Shown here one piece after another: positions 34,161 to 39,918 of a stretch of 39,918 nt of DNA. Every line of letters starts with the position of its first letter. Positions within the stretch are counted from its first letter, which is position 1. The stretch spans positions 1-39,918 of the forward strand of contig DIGF01000004.1 of the NCBI GenBank assembly GCA_002419505.1, in the 5' to 3' direction. The position numbers and the translations under genes are program-made. The stretch comes from Caryophanales bacterium UBA5729 (GTDB lineage Bacteria > Bacillota_I > Bacilli_A > Izemoplasmatales > Hujiaoplasmataceae). Below the pieces are notes generated by a model. That model was not told where the DNA came from, ran no database searches, and saw only the letters and a program-made list of their open reading frames with translations.

Positions 34161-35336
34161 ATGCTAGAATCTAAAATTGCTCTATTTGAATCAGTTAAAT
34201 GCGTTTTAAATAAAACGTCTTTTAACAATGAAATAACTGATGATAAACATTTTTATATCTTAGCTAGAGAAAACGGTTTGTCAGGAATGATTTTTAATGC
34301 ACTAGATAAAACTTTAATAAGTGAAGAAGTTTATCTAAGGTTTAAAAAAGATTTCTTCTTATTCAACTCTCAACATGAAAAACAAGTAGTTTTAATTAAG
34401 AAGATGGAACAATTATTAAATGAAAATAAAATCGAACATATCTTCTTAAAAGGTACTTCATTAAAAGCCTATTATCCAGAAAGTTATATGCGTTCAATGG
34501 GGGATATTGATCTTTTAGTTAAAAAAGAAAAAATGAAAGAAGTTTTTCAGGTCTTTAAGGCAAATAAAATTAGTCTTATTGCAAAATCAAGTGCTCATGA
34601 TAATTATGAAGATAATCAAGGGTTATCAATTGAAGTTCATCCGGAAATCTCAAGAGAGATTCAAACTAAGTATGATGATATTTCCAATCATACTTGGGAA
34701 GAAAGCATTAATGTATATGAATCAAGATATCAGTTAAATCCTGAGTATGAACTCTGTTATTTATTAGTACATATGATTAAACATTTTTATTCTAGTGGCG
34801 TTGGTTTAAGATCTGTCTTAGACATTGGTTTATTTGTTAGAGAGAATCTTGAGATTATTGATGAAAAGGAATTAAGAAGACAATTAGATCAATATCAACT
34901 TAATCAATTTTTTCTTAATATACTTTACTTAAACAAAGTTTACTTTGACATTAATCCTTTACCAAAAATGTTAGATGATTTTATTATGAAAGAAGAAGTA
35001 TATAATTCATTAACTGATTATATCTTAACCTCAGGAGTTCATGGTCATGGAATTAGTTTTAATCGTTTTATTGGTAGATTAGGAAGCAATCAGCTACAAA
35101 ACAAGAGTAGATTATCTTTAATATTTAGTATCGTATTTCCTGGATATCAAGCGATGAAAGGCATGTATCCTTGGTTAAAATATCTACCTTTCTTGTTACC
35201 TTTAACTTGGATGATCAGATGGTTTAAGATCATGATTTTGAAATTTAAAATATCAATAAAAAAGATTAGAAAATTATTTACTAAAAAATCAGAAATTGAT
35301 GAAATAAGCAATCTCTATAAAGAAATCGGACTGTAA
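34161..35336 (+). CDS. nucleotidyltransferase family protein (NTP_transf_5 type)
   Basis: A 391-aa protein of the uncharacterised nucleotidyltransferase family often found in peptide-modification clusters. The core F-L-K-G-T-S-L (95-101) and S-M-G-D-I-D-L-L-V (112-120) carries the acidic pair expected for metal and nucleotide binding. The middle part has ELCYLLVHMIKHFY, and the C-terminal third has a hydrophobic segment (about 339-357) and a basic tail. The start codon follows GAGG in the end of the peptidase gene. It may nucleotidylate the modified peptide, but no member of this exact cluster type is known to me. Last gene of the enzyme operon. Confidence 0.82.
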   Translation: MLESKIALFESVKCVLNKTSFNNEITDDKHFYILARENGLSGMIFNALDKTLISEEVYLRFKKDFFLFNSQHEKQVVLIKKMEQLLNENKIEHIFLKGTSLKAYYPESYMRSMGDIDLLVKKEKMKEVFQVFKANKISLIAKSSAHDNYEDNQGLSIEVHPEISREIQTKYDDISNHTWEESINVYESRYQLNPEYELCYLLVHMIKHFYSSGVGLRSVLDIGLFVRENLEIIDEKELRRQLDQYQLNQFFLNILYLNKVYFDINPLPKMLDDFIMKEEVYNSLTDYILTSGVHGHGISFNRFIGRLGSNQLQNKSRLSLIFSIVFPGYQAMKGMYPWLKYLPFLLPLTWMIRWFKIMILKFKISIKKIRKLFTKKSEIDEISNLYKEIGL

Positions 35337-35411
35337 ACGTTACATGTTTTTATTTTGATTTGTAAAATTTTATTATTATTTAAAAAAACAGGTATTTTAT
35401 TAATTATATTA

Positions 35412-35420
35412 TGGTATAAT
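35412..35420 (+). promoter_or_regulatory. extended -10 promoter of the peptide gene
   Basis: TG-G-TATAAT at 35412-35420, 45 nt before the peptide ATG. This allows the peptide to be made at a higher level than its enzymes. Confidence 0.55.
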
Positions 35421-35465
35421 TACCAAGAAATATTTGTTTTTTTTTATTTAAGGGGAGGATTTTGT

Positions 35466-35591
35466 ATGAACAAAAGAAGAGAAGAATATGAGACGCCGGT
35501 AGCTGAAGTAATTGAATTTGAACTTAATGACAATATTGCGATGAGTACGGATATGGGTTCTGATTTAATTTGTAGCGAAGGCTTGTTTTAG
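35466..35591 (+). CDS. candidate RiPP precursor peptide (41 aa)
   Basis: A 41-residue peptide with a very strong ribosome binding site, GGGGAGG. The first half is charged and carries Y-E-T-P (8-11) followed by VAEVIEFEL, a pattern like the leaders bound by PqqD/RRE proteins. The second half is the likely core, DNIAMSTDM and GSDLICSEGLF, with one Cys (36), two Gly, two Asp and several Ser/Thr. It lies directly after five genes for peptide maturation and has its own promoter. No signal peptide is present. The modification and the cleavage site are unknown. Classification as a precursor is inference from size, position and composition. Confidence 0.7.
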   Translation: MNKRREEYETPVAEVIEFELNDNIAMSTDMGSDLICSEGLF

Positions 35592-35606
35592 TAGGGGGAT
35601 GTGAAG

Positions 35607-38600
35607 ATGAAGAAAATATTATTTTTTATAGTCGCATTATTCTCTATAGCAATCATTAGTGTTAATTTAATTAACGCTGAAGGGATTACTGAAACATTTG
35701 ATGTAACTTTTACTGCTAATTATAATTCTACAAACGCTGGTATAGCGCTTGAAGCAAAACCAACAAATGCTTATGGTGATAGAGTTAATCTTCAATCTGA
35801 TATTAGTGGTTATGATTTTGCATTTTGGATTGTTAATGGTGTCGTTAGATATGATTTAGCAGTAGACCATGAGTTTATCGTAACTGAGGATTTAGATATC
35901 GTTGCCGTTTTTGATAATGCAACTGAGAATCCAGTTGTCTTTATGGATGCTAATGGTAAATTATTAAAAACTGAGTATGTCGCTAATGAAGGAACTGCAA
36001 CACCACCAACAACATTACCAGCAAAACCAGGTTATGTAACTAATGGTTGGAATGGAAGTTATGAAGGTGTTACAGAACCAACAGTTGTAGTTTTGCAATA
36101 CACAATTTCAGAAACAACTCAATTTACTTTAACAGTAGATGGTGGAACTGGTAGTGGCACTTACTTATATAATACAATCGTCACTGTAGAGCCTAACGAA
36201 TCTGAATTATTGTTTAGTCATTGGGAAGTAAATGGAGTAGTAGCAAGTTATAAAAGCGCTTATTCATTTACAATGCTAGAAAATAGAACAGTCACAGCAG
36301 TATATCAAGAAACAGCCGAGACACCAACTCCTATTATTACCTTAAGTGGAGATTTAGGGTTGCATTTAGATAAACAATCATTTGTTGGTCAGTTTGAATT
36401 TCCGGTTGGATATACATTAATAGATTATGGTATGATTTCTTCTTTGACTGCTGGTCCCATTGAGTTAGGACAAGCGGGAGTAGTTAAACACACTGGCTTT
36501 AAGATTGTTGGACAGACTAATGAGTTTTTAATGACTTTTAGTGAAAATTATAGAGTTTTTAGTTCTTACTTGGTTTTAGAAGATTCTTTAGGAACTTTAG
36601 AATATTATTATAGTAGCAATTTATATTTCCCTGATGAAATGATTGAAATAGGTTTTGAAGATGCTACAAAAAATTCTTATACTTCTGGATCTGTGACTTT
36701 ATCCGGACATAGTTGGACTTTAAATGATGCGCTCATAGGCACCTCAGCGACAGATAAAAAAATAGATTATAGAAGTTTAAGAATGCAAGCTTCAGGATAC
36801 ATATCATCTGATTTCGTTTTTCCAGAAGGTATTGAAAACATTCATTTTTTATATGCAAGATATGGAACTGATGCAGCTTGTACATTGTATTTACAGTATG
36901 CTTTGGAATCAGATCCATTAACTTGGCTTAATGTTATGGATGGTGAAAACCCATTGAGCATTGATGTATCCAACACCACATTTTTACCAGCAAATATTTC
37001 TTTAAATATTACAGATGCTGTATATTTTAGAATTATTAAATCAGGTGGTAATAGAGTAAATATAGATAGTTTGATAGTAAATTATTCAGGATATATTGAT
37101 GATGTTAATCCTGTTATTCAAGCGCCATCAACAGTTACAATATCACAAGGGGATATTTTAGATCCGCTTAATAATGTTTCAGCTGTCGACAATTTTGATG
37201 GTGATATAATAAGTGGCATAACTTATGTGGTTAAGAATTCCAGTGATGAAGTTGTTAGCACAGAAGATTTTAGCGACTTACCTGCAGGAGAATACACTAT
37301 AAATTATTTTGTTGAAGATTCAAGTTTAAATCAAGCTACAGCTACTACTGATTTAAGCATTATTGGGATTAGTTGGAATTACATGGAGACTTTTACAACA
37401 TGGAACCCTTCAAGTTATGCCGATAATACTCCATATTTAGGAATATATAATATTGTTTGGTCACATAATCAAGCAACCAAAGCAGGAACCACTGAATCTA
37501 TTGAGGGCACAAGCGTTCAACTAAATACTAAATCTAACAATGCTTGGATTTCAGCGGAAATTCCAAATGGATTAAATGATTTAAGTATTGATTTCAAGAA
37601 GCCATTCAGTGGTGACACCCAAATAGAGATTGAAATCAATGGCGCATCATATTATTCTAGTATTATTACGATTACAGGCGACACCTTAACTTTTATTTTG
37701 AGAGATCTAGCTCTTGAAGGGTTTGTTAATCTGACAATTAAGAGTAATTTAAATCAAACAATAGTTGATAATATTTCTTGGACGTCATTTGGTAATCCAA
37801 CGGGTCACAGGCCAGTGATTTCAGGTGCAACTAATCAGACAATAACTAAAGGTGATAGTTTTGATCCTCTTAATGGAATAACAGCGTCAGATTTTGAAGA
37901 TGGTAATTTAACATCATCAATTCAATATTCAGTTTATAACAGTGAAGAAGTTCAAATAACAGAACCAATAGATTTTACTTCATTAAATGCGGGTGAGTAC
38001 ACAATAGTTTACAGTGTTTTAGATTTTGATAATAACGAATCATCAACAACCATTACTTTGACCATTAATCCTCTCGTAACAGGATTGACTTTATTATATC
38101 AAAGTGATTTCGGACTTACTAACAGCACTAATTCAACTTATGCTAACTTTTATATTGATACAGTTCTTAATGGAGCTTCAGATCCAAATCCATCTGGTTC
38201 ACAAGAATATAGTAGAGCTGGTGGTAATTATAATAATACATTATGGGACTATATTGCTCTGGGTCAAAAGAGCGTTGAGGCTAGGTTGGGTGATTTTGTA
38301 ACTGATAACACCACTTCAAATACTGTTGTAGATGCATCTGATCCTAATGTGTATCTAGCAACTAGATTTACTATTTCCAATCTAGATTCGATTGTCATTA
38401 AGTTTTATACATTACGTGCCGGAACCACAATATATGTTCAGGAATCTCTTGATGGTGTAAATTGGACAGCAAACGCTCAATTTACCCAATCTACAGCAAT
38501 AACCTCAGCTACTGACATAACTATTGATATTAATAACGGCAACATTAATACCTATTATCGAATTGTCTTTGTTAATTCTTCATATACTTCAAGCAATGGA

Positions 38601-38651
38601 TGGCTAGGGCAAATAAAAACAATATCATATTATGTTGCAACACAAAATTAG
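35607..38651 (+). CDS. large secreted surface protein with DUF5011-type Ig repeats
   Basis: A 1014-aa exported protein. A cleavable signal peptide (1-23, ending VNLINA) is followed by three InlB/WG-type beta-repeats (about 27-230; W-x-V-N-G and GY-x-T-x-GW phrases). A region of unknown fold follows, then two DUF5011-type bacterial Ig domains (about 492-586 and 731-823; each with G-D-x-x-D-P-L-N and AGEYTI-x-Y). A C-terminal beta-sandwich of about 190 residues completes it. No lipobox or C-terminal anchor is visible. The start ATG 35607 follows TAGGGGG at eight nt. It begins 15 nt after the candidate peptide gene and is probably co-transcribed with it. A paralogue follows downstream. Confidence 0.85.
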   Translation: MKKILFFIVALFSIAIISVNLINAEGITETFDVTFTANYNSTNAGIALEAKPTNAYGDRVNLQSDISGYDFAFWIVNGVVRYDLAVDHEFIVTEDLDIVAVFDNATENPVVFMDANGKLLKTEYVANEGTATPPTTLPAKPGYVTNGWNGSYEGVTEPTVVVLQYTISETTQFTLTVDGGTGSGTYLYNTIVTVEPNESELLFSHWEVNGVVASYKSAYSFTMLENRTVTAVYQETAETPTPIITLSGDLGLHLDKQSFVGQFEFPVGYTLIDYGMISSLTAGPIELGQAGVVKHTGFKIVGQTNEFLMTFSENYRVFSSYLVLEDSLGTLEYYYSSNLYFPDEMIEIGFEDATKNSYTSGSVTLSGHSWTLNDALIGTSATDKKIDYRSLRMQASGYISSDFVFPEGIENIHFLYARYGTDAACTLYLQYALESDPLTWLNVMDGENPLSIDVSNTTFLPANISLNITDAVYFRIIKSGGNRVNIDSLIVNYSGYIDDVNPVIQAPSTVTISQGDILDPLNNVSAVDNFDGDIISGITYVVKNSSDEVVSTEDFSDLPAGEYTINYFVEDSSLNQATATTDLSIIGISWNYMETFTTWNPSSYADNTPYLGIYNIVWSHNQATKAGTTESIEGTSVQLNTKSNNAWISAEIPNGLNDLSIDFKKPFSGDTQIEIEINGASYYSSIITITGDTLTFILRDLALEGFVNLTIKSNLNQTIVDNISWTSFGNPTGHRPVISGATNQTITKGDSFDPLNGITASDFEDGNLTSSIQYSVYNSEEVQITEPIDFTSLNAGEYTIVYSVLDFDNNESSTTITLTINPLVTGLTLLYQSDFGLTNSTNSTYANFYIDTVLNGASDPNPSGSQEYSRAGGNYNNTLWDYIALGQKSVEARLGDFVTDNTTSNTVVDASDPNVYLATRFTISNLDSIVIKFYTLRAGTTIYVQESLDGVNWTANAQFTQSTAITSATDITIDINNGNINTYYRIVFVNSSYTSSNGWLGQIKTISYYVATQN

Positions 38652-38716
38652 TTAAGAGATAAAAAATTCAAGCAAAAAAAAGATTTTATTTTTTGTTATC
38701 AGAATTATTATTCAAA

Positions 38717-38760
38717 AGGGATAGTTAAAACTTCTTCTAATAGTTTGCTATCTCTTTTTT
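38717..38760 (+). terminator. intrinsic terminator
   Basis: GGGATAGTTAAAACT pairs imperfectly with AGTTTGCTATCTC, followed by TTTTTT, between the two secreted-protein genes. Confidence 0.55.
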
Positions 38761-38823
38761 ATGTTTTGAATAATTGTATAAGTTGGCAATTGATTGTTTA
38801 TAAATATCGCTAGACTTTTTTCG

Positions 38824-38852
38824 TTTACGATTTTTGATTTTTAATGTATAAT
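38824..38852 (+). promoter_or_regulatory. promoter of the last gene
   Basis: TTTACG (38824-38829), a 17-nt spacer, then TATAAT (38847-38852), 33 nt before the ATG. Confidence 0.5.
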
Positions 38853-38885
38853 ATTTTTACAATATATAATTATAGCGAGGTATTT

Positions 38886-39918
38886 ATGAAAAAGTTTAGT
38901 TTTCTTATATTTTTAATATTCACATCATTGTTTTTATTTGTCGAAATAAAAGCAAATGTCCCTTATACAACCATTAATGTTAGTATTACTTCTATTTTTA
39001 ATGAAGAAAATAATCAAATAGAAATGTTATTAGAAGATCAAATATATGGATCTAAAATAACTGTTGATAGTATTTTTAATAATATCGAAGGAAATACCTT
39101 TGCTTTTTGGGTTGTTAATGGAGCGATTAGATATGATTTACCTTTAAATCATGAATTTTTAGTAACTTCTAAATTAACCTTACAAGCAGTATTTAGTCCC
39201 GATGACAAACATGTGGTTTTATTTATGGACTCCAATGGATTATTATTGGATGTAAAATTTGTTGCTAATGGAGCAACTGTTACTTTTACAGGAACAATTC
39301 CTTCTAAACCAGGAATGGTTGTATCTAGTAATATGTGGAGTGGAAGTTTAACTAATGTTACTAACGATAAAGTATTAGTATTGCAATACGAGTTATTAGT
39401 AGATCAAGTATATGAAATAAATGTTATTAATGGTAGTGGTAGTGGAGAATATCAATTCAATTCTTTCGTAACAGCAACCGCAAATCCAGCTGCTGAAGGG
39501 CAATACTTTAACTATTGGTTAGTTAATGGTGACATTGTAAGTTATGATGAACAATTAATCTTCTCAGCTTTAGAAAATTCTGCTGTAGAGGCAGTTTTCA
39601 GCAATTCTCCAATATTTAAAAAACCGATAGTAACTATGAGTGGAAATCTTAATTTACCTGATAGAGAAGGTTATATGTCTTTTAAAGGTAAGTTTTATAT
39701 TCCTGAACATTATGAACTTGTTGAATACGGAATGATTGCTAGTGATGTTTATACAGACATGGTATTAGGTAATCCGTTAGTAGAAGTGAAACAAGGGCTA
39801 CAACATACAGAATCTTCTAATGAATGGTTAATGAGTTTTAGTGAATTAAGTTATTCTTATGTTAGGGCTTATTTAGTTGTAAGAAATACTCAGAATGAAT
39901 TATTAGTTGTTTATAGCG
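38886..39918 (+). CDS. secreted surface protein, paralogue of the gene at 35607 (partial, runs off the end)
   Basis: An open frame of 344 codons that continues past the window. The signal peptide is MKKFSFLIFLIFTSLFLFVE, and the mature part begins near residue 23. It then follows the 35607 protein block by block: FAFWVVNGAIRYDLPLNHEF, then VVLFMDSNGLLLD, then GSGSGEYQFN, W-L-V-N-G and LVEYGMIASD near the end. The start ATG follows GCGAGG and has its own promoter. It is a tandem duplicate that has diverged throughout. The C-terminal domains lie outside the window. Confidence 0.88.
   Translation, partial: MKKFSFLIFLIFTSLFLFVEIKANVPYTTINVSITSIFNEENNQIEMLLEDQIYGSKITVDSIFNNIEGNTFAFWVVNGAIRYDLPLNHEFLVTSKLTLQAVFSPDDKHVVLFMDSNGLLLDVKFVANGATVTFTGTIPSKPGMVVSSNMWSGSLTNVTNDKVLVLQYELLVDQVYEINVINGSGSGEYQFNSFVTATANPAAEGQYFNYWLVNGDIVSYDEQLIFSALENSAVEAVFSNSPIFKKPIVTMSGNLNLPDREGYMSFKGKFYIPEHYELVEYGMIASDVYTDMVLGNPLVEVKQGLQHTESSNEWLMSFSELSYSYVRAYLVVRNTQNELLVVYS

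Noticed and set aside
31601..35591. Lasso-peptide cluster
   Set aside because: The kinase, nucleotidyltransferase and PqqD-like genes fit, but the asparagine-synthetase-like cyclase and transglutaminase-like protease are missing.

Overview
The window is strongly A+T-rich bacterial DNA. TGA is used as a real stop: the radical SAM gene ends in an ATGA overlap with the next gene, and the HAAS/DUF1700 gene does the same. Trp is TGG and there are no LPXTG anchors. Surface proteins are instead lipoproteins, or secreted or N-terminally anchored proteins built from InlB-type and BspA-type repeats. Together this suggests a wall-less or near-wall-less member of the Bacilli that keeps the standard code, such as Acholeplasmatales, Izemoplasmatales or a relative. 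That placement is inference.

Layout. 1-1300: the 3' end of a tRNA with its terminator, a 28-aa membrane peptide, a fragment-like surface ORF, and a degenerate copy of the tRNA 3' end about 970 bp downstream. 1289-4900: a large BspA-type leucine-rich-repeat lipoprotein whose natural start codon is followed directly by TAA. 5-11.5 kb: a small membrane protein, a U32-family protein, a short transcript carrying a 28-aa Lys/Pro/Ala-rich peptide, a DUF2079 membrane protein and another small membrane protein. 11.5-13.3 kb (minus): a PadR regulator, HAAS/DUF1700 and DUF4097 operon. 13.5-16.2 kb: a membrane PAS-GGDEF-HD-GYP cyclic-di-GMP protein. 16.3-25.6 kb: a second BspA-type lipoprotein, an unrecognised lipoprotein, and a large anchored protein combining InlB repeats, an RCC1 propeller and a sulfatase-modifying-factor (FGE) fold.

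25.65-27.37 kb: an intact-looking IS3-family element sitting exactly in the loop of a former transcription terminator. Next come yaaA, an MFS transporter (minus), and a Fic protein behind a promoter wrapped in two inverted repeats. After these lies a decayed GLUG-type surface-protein fragment (minus).

31.6-35.6 kb is the most interesting part. It is a compact operon of a radical SAM/SPASM enzyme, an HPr-kinase-like P-loop protein, a PqqD-like recognition protein, an S24/S26-type peptidase and a nucleotidyltransferase, followed by a 41-aa peptide with its own promoter. This looks like a RiPP (ribosomally made, modified peptide) pathway of a type I cannot assign to a named class. The peptide gene is followed after 15 nt by a large secreted protein, and a tandem paralogue of that protein runs off the end of the window.
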